From NCBI GenBank assembly GCA_010093705.1, contig MU006104.1, positions 310,001-374,000 of the forward strand: a stretch of 64,000 nt of DNA, read 5' to 3'. The translations under genes were made by a program, and so were the position numbers. This document shows positions 46,272-56,746 of the stretch, piece by piece. Positions within the stretch are counted from its first letter, which is position 1, and every line of letters starts with the position of its first letter. The notes beneath the pieces are model-generated. The model was given only the letters and a program-made list of their open reading frames with translations. It made no database searches and was not told the origin of the DNA. Origin of the DNA: Patellaria atrata CBS 101060 (taxonomy: Eukaryota; Ascomycota; Dothideomycetes; Patellariales; Patellariaceae).

Positions 46272-47906
46272 ATGCCACTAACACAGAACCTCCAGAAGCT
46301 CCGGCAAGAAGGTAGATTACTTATTGCTACTAAGTCACTTCAAGAAAACAGAATTTCAAGTATCCGGAAGGCCGCCACATTGTACGATGTTCCGAAGTCC
46401 ACACTCCGTCGTCGAGTATACGGGGTAACACCTCAGAGCGCGTCTAACTCGCGAAAACGAAAGCTACAGCTATCTGAAGAGCAGGCACTCGTAGAATGGA
46501 TCCTAGACCTCGACCGACGCGGATTTCCGCCCCATATCATCGACGTACGACGAATGGCAGACCATTTACTCGCCGCGCGGGGCCAGACTCCTCCCACACC
46601 CGTCGGTAAGAACTGGGTATGCCGCTTTATCAACAACCAGCCAGACCTACAGACAAAATGAAATAGGAAGTTCCATTCTCAACGCGCGAAATGCGAAGAT
46701 CGAGACGTATTTCGCGAGTGGTACGAGCGCGTAAATGAGACGCGCCAGAAGTACGGCATCCTAGACGACGATAGCTACAACTTTGACGAGACTGGATTCA
46801 TGATGGGTGTATCTGCGACATCGAAAGTCGTTACAAGCTCCGATACTATAGGCCGAGCAATTCTTATACAACCAGGCGATCGCGAATGGTCGACGGCGAT
46901 TGAGTGCGTTAATGCGACTGGGTGGGCAATCCCGCCCTTCGTCATCCTTCCAGGAAAGCTCCATCAGTCAAGCTGGTATCGGGGCCTACCTAGTGACTGG
47001 ATGCTCGCTGTTAGCGATAATGGCTGGATAACAGATAAACTAGGATTTGAATGGATTAAGCACTTTAATAACTATACAAAGTCTTGTACGAAGGGGGTCT
47101 ACCGTCTACTTATACTTGACGGTCATAGTAGCCACGCGACGCCTGAATTCGACCAATACTGTACGGAAAACAAGATTATTACGCTCTGTATCCCATCGCA
47201 TACGTCACATCGTCTTCAGCCGCTTGACGTAAGCTGCTACTCCCCTCTAAAGGTCGCGTACGGTCACGAGGTTCAAAAGCTCGCCCGTTATGGAGTCCAC
47301 CATGTTAATAAAGAAGACTTCCTAGCAATATATACTAAGGTGCGGCTATCTATCTTTATAGATCAAAATATTAGAAGCGGATTTCTGGCTACTGGCCTAG
47401 TGCCGTACGATCCTGAGCGCGTCATATCGTCACTTCCAATCACGAAGACTCCGACTCCACCAGGCACGGCTAATGGGGAAGCACCTCAAAGGACTTCAGA
47501 ATCGCCATATACTACTATCCAGCTAGAGCAGCAAGCAAAGCTCATACGGGAAATCCTTCGGCGCCAGTCACAGAGCCCTACTAGCCAAGCAATCAATCAA
47601 CTTGTTAAAGGATGCCAGATGGCGATGCATTCCGCTACCATACTTGCAAAGGAGAATTTAGAGCTTCGTACGGAAAATCAACGCCGAAAACAGAAGCAGC
47701 AGCACCGCCGAAGGTACATCGCACATGGAGGAGCTTTACAGGCTCAGCGGGCTCAGCTCATAGCTGAGGAGTTGGAAAATAGGGAGCAGGAGGCCGACCA
47801 GAGCTGGGCTGGTCAGACGCGACAGCGAGCACCACCAACGTGCTCTAACTGCCATAACCAAGGCCACACAAGGCGTCAATGTACTAGTATCTTAAGTAGC
47901 TCTTAA
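46272..47906 (+). pseudogene. Fot1/pogo transposase with one internal stop
   Basis: One reading frame of 545 codons runs the length of the element. The N-terminal part has a psq-type helix-turn-helix (SIRKAATLYDVPKSTLRRRVYG) and a CENP-B-type DNA-binding half (LVEWILDLDRRGFPP, NWVCRFINNQPDL). The DDE part has NFDETGFMMG, LILDGHSSHATPEF and HRLQPLDVSCYSPLK, so the three catalytic Asp are present. A coiled region and a CCHC zinc knuckle (CSNCHNQGHTRRQC) close the protein. A single TGA at 46659-46661, between the DNA-binding and catalytic halves, interrupts the frame, which continues without shift on both sides. The stop is the kind made by C-to-T change of CGA. No splice sites suit an intron over it. 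Confidence 0.9.
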
Positions 47907-47953
47907 GCATAATTTTATTCGAATATATTTCGTTGTAGTGGAGTAATCGTGCA

Positions 47954-48020
47954 AAGACGCGGGTTGATCTTGGTGGGGTGGCCCACTGACTGGTCTGGCC
48001 CACTGACTAGTGAAGCACGT
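47954..48020 (-). repeat. Right terminal inverted repeat
   Basis: Inverted match of 46191-46257 with three mismatches in 67 bp. One copy of the internal 15-bp unit keeps its sequence and the other differs by a base. Confidence 0.95.
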
Positions 48021-48225
48021 TAAGCGTAAGCGTCTCCTTCTGTACGACTCCTGTACAACGGTTCTAGAAAAAAGATCACAATAACATGTTCTGAGTGATA
48101 TAAAAAAATTTCGCTAGTAGCGACTACATATTTACCACACATGACTTTCTAATGGTAAGCTAAAAACCTTCCGAGTATCACAATCACCTTTCACCATACC
48201 ACCCCCCCAACCTCCCCCCCCATAT

Positions 48226-49923
48226 CTAAGCCTGACTACTATACAAAAGCGTCTCCTCCAACCGCCCAGGAAGGAACGAAACCCGGCTCTCCACCCCCGG
48301 AAAGTCATCCATCCAATTCCTCGCCACTGGAAAGCTATCTTCAGACCCCTGCCCCACGAAAGCCGGATGATTTCTCCAGGAGTCCAAATCAGGCAGACCG
48401 AGACGCGTCCAAATCTCCACGAGCGCACGCACGAGCCGTTCCCGCTGTGCCGGGCCATGCGAAGCCGTCGGGCTGATCCTCAACCTCTCCTCGCCGGGCA
48501 GCACACTCGGCTTATTGATCGGCTGGACGTAGATATCGTACTCGTCGAAGAGGATGTCAGCGGCCTGCTTGCACAGCGCGGAAGACCCAACCATCAGGGG
48601 CACGATGTGGCTCGTATTCGGCAGGACGGGCAAACCAGCTTCCCGCAGCGCGGCTTTGACGGCGCGAACGTTGCGGTGGAGCTGGATGCGGGTGCTGGGG
48701 TTGGAGGACTGGTGGTCGATTGCTGCTTTGGCGCCGGCCATGATGGGGGGAGGTTGGGCGGTTGTGAAGATGAAGCCCGGAGAGAGGGAGCGGATTGTGT
48801 CGCAGAGGGCGGTGGAGGCGGCGATGTAGCCGCCCATTGTGCCGAAGCCTTTACCGAGCGCGCCGGCGATTATGTCGAGGCGGGACGTGAGGGGGGTTTT
48901 CCCGGGGGAATTGGTGAAGATGTTACTGTTGTCGAGGTGAGAAGCGACGCCTGCACCTTTCGGGCCGTATAGTCCCACGGCATGGACTTCGTCGATGTAT
49001 GTCATGGCTCCGTATTTGTCTGCGAGGTCGCAAATTGCTTCGATGGGCGCAACTGTACCGCACATGGAATAGACCGACTCGAAGACGATGATTTTTGGCT
49101 GGTTCTTGGGAATGGAAGCAAGTTTGAGCTCTAAGTCGACTACATCATTGTGGCGCCATATCATCTTTTTAGAGCCCGATCTTCGCATTCCCTCGATGAT
49201 AGATGCATGATTACTCTCGTCTGAGAGAAAGACGCAATCGGGAAGTTGTCGTCCCAACACCGAGAGAGTACAGTCGTTGGCAGTGTAGCCTGAGTTGAAG
49301 TAGAGTGCAGCAGGTTTGGAGTGGAGGTGTGCAAGAGTTTGTTCGAGGGCCAAGGCAAATTGATTGTGGCCGCTGATGTTTCGAGATCCACCAGAGCAGG
49401 CGCCGTATTTCTGTAAAGCAGCAGTCATACTTTCGATAACTTTCGAGTTGCTACCCATGCCAAGCTATGACAAAGAATCAGCTTAGGTCAGTATTAGTAG
49501 ATGCTCCAGGCTTACATAGTCATTCGTACACCAAACATCCACTTTCTTCTCCTCAGCATCCGAATGTGCAAACGGGAAGTCTTTAGCCAAACGATTGATA
49601 TTGCGGAAGTATCGATAAGATCTATCGTCTTTCTTCTGTTGTATAATGGACTCAAAGAGCTTGTTGTAATTGTACTGTGCCAATCCATTTTCATGACTCT
49701 GTTCGACTGGCCCAGGTGGAGTAGCGATCTTGAAAGTATGGGGATTTGCTGTGGCTTAATATGGATACATATGTCAGTGAAAGCTTCAGGGATATTCATT
49801 GCGCTGCAACTCACCAAGCTCCCGCTTCTGCCGTTCTAGCATGAACGACGTGATACCACACCCTTTGTGTAGGTAGCTCGTCATCCGTCGACCACCAAGT
49901 TGAAGGCTCACAATTCCCGCCAT
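48226..49923 (-). CDS. 5-aminolevulinate synthase paralogue
   Basis: Three exons (49815-49923, 49516-49748, 48226-49464) give 526 aa. It is an alpha-oxoamine synthase closest to ALAS, which joins glycine and succinyl-CoA to 5-aminolevulinate with PLP. Visible marks are [55 protein letters not shown] (PLP-contact Asp272, His275) and [12 protein letters not shown] with the Schiff-base Lys319. It departs from housekeeping ALAS at several usually fixed places: ACSGGSRN for [17 protein letters not shown] for the CFVANDATL type, GKGFGTM for GKAYGCV. The N-terminus is short, about 80 residues before SYRYF, and has no Cys-Pro heme regulatory motif. It may still target mitochondria (basic, few acids). 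Neighbours are two MFS transporters and a transposon. A specialised-metabolism role is inference. Confidence 0.9.
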
Positions 49924-50661
49924 TGTGCTGTTTTATAGCTCTTGTTAACGGTGATCAAAGTTCCACAAGACTCGGCAAAGAACGGAAAGGCTGATAGAAT
50001 TGAAACCTTGATAGATAGGAAAGAGACTTCTCGAGCAGCCCCTATTCTCCCCAGTATACATGTACCTTATATACTACAGTGACGTAGGACAACATGGTAC
50101 ACTTTGTATAAGCAATTCTTTCTCTTCTCACCGTGAGTAGTCTCGCACTCAGCACGTGTTGCGGTGTGAATACCAAGCTGTTCCACTGTGATGAGTATGC
50201 ATAATCCATCCTGAGGCCCCTTTGGTTTCTCATTCAACCATTAGTAAAGCAAAATAATGAGTACGCCGCGCATGATTATTGTAACACAGCTACTCTAATA
50301 TAGCAAGGCAACACGCCGCGGAGGCAAAGTAGGTAACTGGGCCGAGTTCTAGATGCGCTTATTGTAACACGACATGAAAAAGTCAATATTATCTTTTCAA
50401 AAAATAAATCTTATTTCCTTTATAGTTCTCGCTTTCGACGAAGTTGAAACCGAAGAAATAGCCTGACACCGACTTTTTTGCGGCACACTAAAATCTTCGG
50501 TCACTCCTCCCTGTGCTGAAAAAATCTAGAATCTTTCAGTACTACGTTCAGCTAAATTGGGCCACTTACGCATCTCATTATATGTCTTTACTGCTCAAAA
50601 ACGGAAGCCTTTAAAACTGCATTCGAACTACTTGAAAAACTTTCAGTTACTTAAGTCTACC
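49924..50661. other. Shared promoter of ALAS-like and MCT-like genes
   Basis: 738 bp between two divergent start codons. Head-to-head layout would allow joint control. No specific site recognised. Confidence 0.5.
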
Positions 50662-52088
50662 ATGGGTACTACTTTTCTAGCAAAAGACGTTACCACCTGC
50701 GCGGTTGTGGATGGACGCGAGAATGACATTCATGTCATTACTGAGAAGCATGGAAATCCATCAGTTGGAGGACCTACGTATCGAATGGACGGCGGTTTGC
50801 AGGCCTGGTTGCAAGTGCTCGGAAGTTGGATTCTTTTCATGAACACCTGGTAAGTTAGTGATTGCTGGCAGTTTCAGTTCTTACGAAGCTTATATGGGTA
50901 GGGGTCTTACCAATTCATATGGTATTTTTGAGACCCATTACATCCATGACCTTCTGAAAGGGAGTACTGCATCTGCAATAGCTTGGATAGGATCCATCCA
51001 GCTTTTCCTTACAATGGTAGTCGGCGCACTTGCAGGTTGGCTTCTAGACGCTGGATATCTTCGGCCTATACTGATCGCTGGTACCGCGTTGGAAATCCTT
51101 GGAATGTTCATGCTCTCTATTTGCAAGACGTATTGGCAGGTCCTACTCGCTCAAGGAATCTGCACCGGTTTGGGTAGCGGACTGTTAGGACTCACGTCTG
51201 TGGCTGTTATCCCGCTCTACTTCAAAGAGAGACGTATGATCGCTACAGGAATCGCCGCGACTGGTAGTAGTTTAGCTGGAATTGTCTATCCTCTCATGCT
51301 TCGGAAGTTATTTGTGAGCGTCGGATTTCCGTGGGCAGTCCGTGCTCTGGCTTTCCTCATGCTTGGCTGCCTGCTCGTATGCATCGCGGTCATGCATCTG
51401 CGTCCACATGCTCGAAAGCCGAGCCCCATATTCCAAACTACGAATCTTAGGGATGTTCCGTATACAGTCTTCGTTGTTGGTAAGATATCTCGTCGTTGTT
51501 GTACGGTTCTGATCTAACAAACTCCACGCAGCGTTTACTCTCATGATCGCTTCGGTCTATGTTCCGTTCTTCTACATATCGGACTACTCCTTGAGACTAG
51601 GCATCAACGCGGATATGGCATTTTATATGTTAATAATAATGAACGCGGCATCTTTATTCGGACGACTCGTTCCTAACTATCTCGCGGATCTTTATGGTGG
51701 TGTTAATGTCATGATCCCATGCTGTTTCTTATCAGGTATCCTTATTTTTGTGTTTCGCGAAACTCATACATTGGCTTCTCTGATAGTTATCGCGTCCGTA
51801 TATGGGTTCATCAGTGGTGGAATGGTGTCTTTGCCACCAGCGACAATAGCAAATCTTACCACAAACCCTGATCAGTATGGAACTCGTATGGGCATGGCAT
51901 ATACCTTCTGTGCATTTGGTGCATTGGTTGGAAATCCGATAGCCGGCGCGGCGAGGAAAAAGACACATGAAAACGCTTTACAAAGCGTGGTGACAGAATT
52001 GCAAGGAAGCTGGTTCTTTGCCGGCACTATTATGCTTCTTTCGACTGCACTGCTAGTAGTAGTAAAGCTAAAGACAGTAAAAAAGTAA
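50662..52088 (+). CDS. MFS transporter, monocarboxylate (MCT/MCH) type
   Basis: Three exons (50662-50849, 50902-51479, 51532-52088) give 440 aa with about 12 membrane helices. The start fits the fungal MCH layout: a 50-residue polar N-terminus, then DGGLQAWLQVLGSWILFMNTWG, where the last residues are joined across the first splice, and NSYGIFETHY. Later helices include GICTGLGSGLLGLTSVAVIPLYFKERR and NAASLFGRLVPNYLADLYG. Fungal members carry small organic acids or riboflavin, or act as exporters in metabolite clusters. No substrate can be named. The start at 50662 has a good context (CTACCATGG). It is head to head with the ALAS-like gene. Confidence 0.9.
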
Positions 52089-53039
52089 GAGAAGAATGGA
52101 CTTGACAAGCACGACAGGTTACCTGCTGGTAATTCTTTCAGGCCAGCGTCAACTGCATGGAAATTTAGCTGACTATAGAACTAGCGCATCTTCATCACAG
52201 TAGATAGTAGTAAAAGATCGGTTCCTCATTGTAGAATCATAAATGATGGAATAGATATATAGTTTATGAAGATAATTCTGACACGATATCTTATAATTCG
52301 TGGCACTGTACAGTACGACTTAAACTTGATAAGACTAGTCCTCTGCTAAGTTACTAACACTGTAGTTTTGGAAAGAGCTTCTTAGGATTTTATTCCCTAA
52401 GAGCAAGGAGCCATGTTAGTCGACTAAAGAGATGTCTCCGATGGTGGATGAGATATTATCGAATTTAGGACACGAAAGGTGAGGATTAGAACAAAAGAAC
52501 CAAGGGTGCCGCTTTTCTCAATCAGGAGAAATGATATGCCTAGCCTGAAGAAGTTAGCGCCCAATTCCCACAATCCAGGAACCGACAAAGCTCCACTCTG
52601 AAACGGATCGGAAGAGATCGATGATGCATCAGGTCCTTTGATCGATCTGGTGTATATGTTAGGCCTATCTCATTGATGTCACAATAGAATGTCCCTCAGA
52701 ATGCTGTAAGGGGGGTTGCAAACATGAGTAGACGGTTTATCTAGTTCTAGCATTCGACCCATTGTGTCTATGACGGAATGGCTTGAGAAGCTAGACTTGG
52801 AAAAGAGTGATTTCATCGTTTTTGAGTAGGACTTATAACCCAGAATCAGGCCGATGTAGAAGGTCCGTTCCTTGAATCATCTCAGATCTCAAACCAGGAA
52901 ACCTTCGTTGCTGTTACAGTATCATTATTTGAGTGCTATCTTCAACCAGATAACTTGAGACCATATTATCTCAATACGGTCATCCCTTATCGACGCTATC
53001 ACATTACATTAGATAAAGGACCTTGTTCTATCCTCCAAA
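52089..53039. other. Intergenic, nothing recognised
   Basis: About 950 bp between two plus-strand genes, without open frames of note or repeats. Confidence 0.5.
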
Positions 53040-54190
53040 ATGCCGTCAAAGGACAAGTACACTGATCCGGAGTTGAGAGAGCAAGTTAAGGAGGAAATTA
53101 AAGCCGGTGACAAAGGCGGTAAGCCAGGACAGTGGTCTGCTCGAAAGGTAGGTAGCCTAAAGCGTTTTAACGCGCTTGTATCAGTTCTAATACATAGTAG
53201 GCTCAAATGATGGCCTCGGAATACAAGAAGCGAGGAGGTGACTACACGACAGATAAAAAAGACCAAGACGAGTCCCAGAAGAACTTGAGCAAATGGGGGG
53301 AGGAAGAGTGGCAGACAAAAGAAGGAAGTGGAAATGCTAAACAGGAAGATGGAACCGAGAAGAGGTATCTCCCGAAGAAAGCTTGGAAAAATATGACTGA
53401 GGAGGAAAAGAACGAGACTGATGAGAAAAAGCAAAAGGGAAGTAAAGAAGGCAAACAGTACGTCTCCAATACAGAAAAAGCGAAAGAGTCTAGGAAGAAA
53501 GCAAATGAAGAAGAGGCCGCAGAGTACGACAACAAAAAGTTAGCGGAACAGGGATCAGATGATGAAGCGATGTCCGAAGACGGGGATGATGCTGACATAG
53601 GTGTCGATGCCGAACAGGGGCAAAATGAGGAGGGGCAGGACGAAGTAGATAAACAAAATACTGATGCTGAAGAATATCAACCAAGCGAGGATGAGATAGC
53701 GGGAGATGTAGATGGAGTGGAAGATAATGAAGAAGAAGAAGAAAAAGGAAAAAACAGTCAAGATAGGAACGCACGCGACAAACGAACCCCTAAGGCAACC
53801 AAAGGCGGCATAGATAATGATAAAGCCGAAGTTGGGAAAAAGCGTAGTCGTCCATCTGAAGATCAAATCTCACCCAACAAGAAGCAGAAAGATGCCTCGG
53901 GTAAGCAAAGGCAGAATGGCACCAATGGTACTACTGGCTCGGAACATAATGGAGATGAGCAGTCACCAAAACCGGGCTCCAAGGACAGATTGCCAGAGAA
54001 GGGTCAGAAGGTGAAGTGGAAAGCACCCTCTGGATACGTGGAAGGAGAGGTGATCGAAATCGTACACGAAGAAAAGGAGGTTGATGGAAAGCACGTGAAA
54101 GCTACTGACTCCGACCCACGCATTGTATTAAAGTCGAGTTCATCTGGCAAAACAGCCGTCCATAAGCCTGACGCGGTATACTTTGACTGA
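53040..54190 (+). CDS. HVA1-type Tudor protein with DUF5872 start
   Basis: Two exons (53040-53147, 53201-54190) give 365 aa. The first exon plus the start of the second encode a DUF5872-like module: YTDPELREQVKEEIKAGDKG, PGQWSARKAQMMASEYKKRGG. Residues about 60-280 are low-complexity and highly charged, rich in Glu, Lys, Asp, Gln and Asn, with a nuclear-signal-like KKRSRPSED. The end (about 300-365) matches the hypervirulence-associated protein Tudor domain: GQKVKWKAPSGYVEGEVIEI...DPRIVLKSSSSGKTAVHKPDAV. Function in filamentous ascomycetes is unknown to me; the name comes from a yeast-pathogen protein. The layout suggests a nuclear or chromatin-linked protein, as inference. Confidence 0.87.
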
Positions 54191-56746
54191 GTTTGGAATG
54201 ATAATATGTCACAAGTACTATGTTAGATTAGATCTGAGAATCGATCTTCGGGTCGAGATATTGATCCGTTCACACATCTCTTCGTCAATTTCCTAAACTT
54301 CAAGTGGTAATGATAAAGCAAAATAAATGAACTCTCCTTGGTACCTGACTTGCATCTCTAAAGCTCTTGTTTAAGGTAAATTGTGATGCGGGGATCTATC
54401 GACGATCAAATGACGAAACTTCGACGAATTCAAAACAAGACCAATAGACAGATATTAGAGATTGTAACAGCTTGTAGTAGAATAAGCCGCATGCTTTCCG
54501 TCATTCTCGGGGGGGCCATAAATCACGCTTCGGTGTCCGTAACGATATCCGACTACCTTCTAGGTTACCTTACAGTAATTTCCAGAATTTCTCAGCCCAC
54601 TCGCATGGGACAGTACTCGGATCAAAGAGCAGTATAAGCAGTGGTAGCCCCGTAGTGATTGAAGTCATTAATATGCCCGTACTAAAGGATTCGGCTTGAC
54701 GATGCAGCTAAAGAAACCTTGTCCTCACCTATTGGCATGGATCTAATTGACCCGGCAACAGGCACGAGACTCGTAGGAATGCCTGCAGTAGGTGAATGCG
54801 GTCACAGTGTGGGATGTTTCAATATTGAGCGTATAAGGAAAGAGATCAATGCTATGATCATCTCGATCCTTAGGCCATCGAACTCCTCAAGCAGTTGTGA
54901 AAAAGACATGGGGTCTCGATCTCCCTATTTTCGAGGTCGTAACTTGTAACTCGCAACAACGGATGACAACGCCAAAACGTTGGAAGAGAAGGATCGTTTC
55001 TTTACCCCACATAGCCATTAATAATTGACAGAACCTATCAAACATGCAGAAATGTCCAGAGACCACGGCAACGCACGGGAAGAGCTTATTGTAGCAACGG
55101 CGATAGCATTGATTGGTGGACCTGTAGAAGAGACTGGCTTGACGTCGAATAGTTGGCCATATCGAGGCCCTATTGACTGCTAGTCGCTGATAGATATCTT
55201 TTAGTCGACAACGAAGTGTAAGGTAATGCCTGTACTTATTAGTGCATCGGCATCACTCTCAGGGAACAAAATCTGCTCGCTTTGATGCAGGTCTCCCGGT
55301 GTCTGTGTACTTGTACAATACCTCCCCGTTATCTCTGCTGTGGTGTGACTTGAGGAAAGCGCGTCCTCTTCAAGCAAAGTCCTGTTTCGTCTCAGGCTGA
55401 GATTCTGCAACCTCTAGGAGAGTAGAAGAGAGATGTCCGTTAAGGCGATATCGTAAACACAAGCGGGGCTACGTTACTCCTGTTACAAAGGCGTGCTTGG
55501 TCCTTGAGCCTGGTGAGCCCTTCGGATCCAGTGGCTAAAGTGGCGATCTCAGTGTCTACGGCTGAGCTGCATAAGCGCACCAGCTTCTGCGAGCATGTTT
55601 AAGGGATGTTCCTTTGAAGAGCCAACTGTACAGCGCTCCAAGGAATGCGGGACCATGGGGGCACTAAGGGGGTTGGATTGTCGCAGGTTCGCGGAGGAAA
55701 CGGCACAATTCTCGAGTGTGCAGAAACGGCATTTGGGTCTTGATGAGTTTTGTTTTTTGTACTGCGAGTGTTATGGCGTCCTTGAGATTCTTTTCTGCGG
55801 TATCGACGAACGTCCACAAGGGACCACTTTGATTATTCCATAGATATACTTCTGTAGCGAGCCGTCAGCAGCAGCTATCTGATTAGTTGCAATTACTTGT
55901 ACAAGTGCAAAGTACAAAGTACAAAGTACAAAGTACGTTCGTAGTCAAGTACTGAGCAGAGTAGAAGTAGTTCTACATATGACAACATTTAGGCCAATGT
56001 CTTTTAAGCGCATCTTCTTAAAGGTGGCTGGCCTAAACTGTTCTTGTTGTAGGACTGGGTGGCTTTAGGTCATGTGCGGAAGCTCTTGGGATACATCAGA
56101 TGCAGGTTGATAGAATGAATGATGAATGATTCTTCCTCCGAGGATTCGAAGTAAGTGCTCCTATTGCTCTAGCGAGTAGTAGGTGCTCACTGCTTCACTG
56201 GTGCCTTTTGTTTTGCAGATTATAGCTTGGGTTATTAGCTTTTTGTCTGGGTGCAAGCCTGCCAGGTCTCTCCCCGAGGCCCTAATTTCTAGTTGGTCTG
56301 CAGTTCTGCACTGGTCTACCATCATTCATCACCCCTCCTCTTCCAAAAATTAAATCTACTGACGAACGACAATCTTGTGCTGGTCAACAACAACGACCAC
56401 CGTCTCTAACCTCCTCCGCTCGTTACATATTTGTTCAAGTTCCCTCTTCCTCAACGAAACCGTGTATCAATTCGTCCATGCTGGCTTCTGCCAGCCTTTG
56501 GTCAGGTGGCCACGAGCCCTAATTGTTTCTTCCTCTCGCCAAAAGTGACATCTATCTTGCTCCGCACTCGACCTCTAGTTCCCCTTTTCGCCTGTCTTCT
56601 ACAACTACGCGTTACATCATGCTCTCCAGCTGCTTTACCGCATAAGACACCACTCTGGCTGCCTCACGGGCGGACCGTGTTAGGTCGCTTGTTCTTTAGC
56701 AAGCAGGCCCCGGACCTGCGGATCGCGACGACAACAATTAGGTACA
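54191..56746. other. 2.5-kb region upstream of RIM15
   Basis: No gene supported. It carries a 7-bp tandem repeat at 55909-55936 (listed separately). The 3' part, about 56220-56746, is pyrimidine-rich and likely a long RIM15 leader. Open frames such as 54719-54949 and 55595-55843 have no family features. Confidence 0.45.
55909..55936. repeat. 7-bp tandem repeat AAAGTAC, four copies
   Basis: Four exact copies of AAAGTAC, preceded by the related TTGTACAAGTGC, giving five GTAC palindromes in about 40 bp. Confidence 0.95.

Larger units (their letters stand above)
46191..48020 (+). mobile_element. Fot1/pogo-type DNA transposon, 1830 bp
   Basis: A complete-looking element with 67-bp terminal inverted repeats (three mismatches) and a TA on each side (46189-46190 and 48021-48022), the target duplication of the Tc1/mariner-pogo group. 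Length and layout match Fot1 elements of filamentous fungi. It carries one transposase frame. It sits between the TRI12-type MFS gene and the ALAS-like gene and breaks neither. The close match of the two ends suggests recent arrival. Confidence 0.95.

Noticed and set aside
46604-46671. Intron over the transposase stop
   Set aside because: Removing sequence from any nearby GT to AG would delete conserved residues, while the frame is continuous on both sides of the stop.
43971-52088. Siderophore biosynthesis cluster
   Set aside because: No ornithine monooxygenase, acyltransferase or NRPS is present; a TRI12-type pump alone does not support it.
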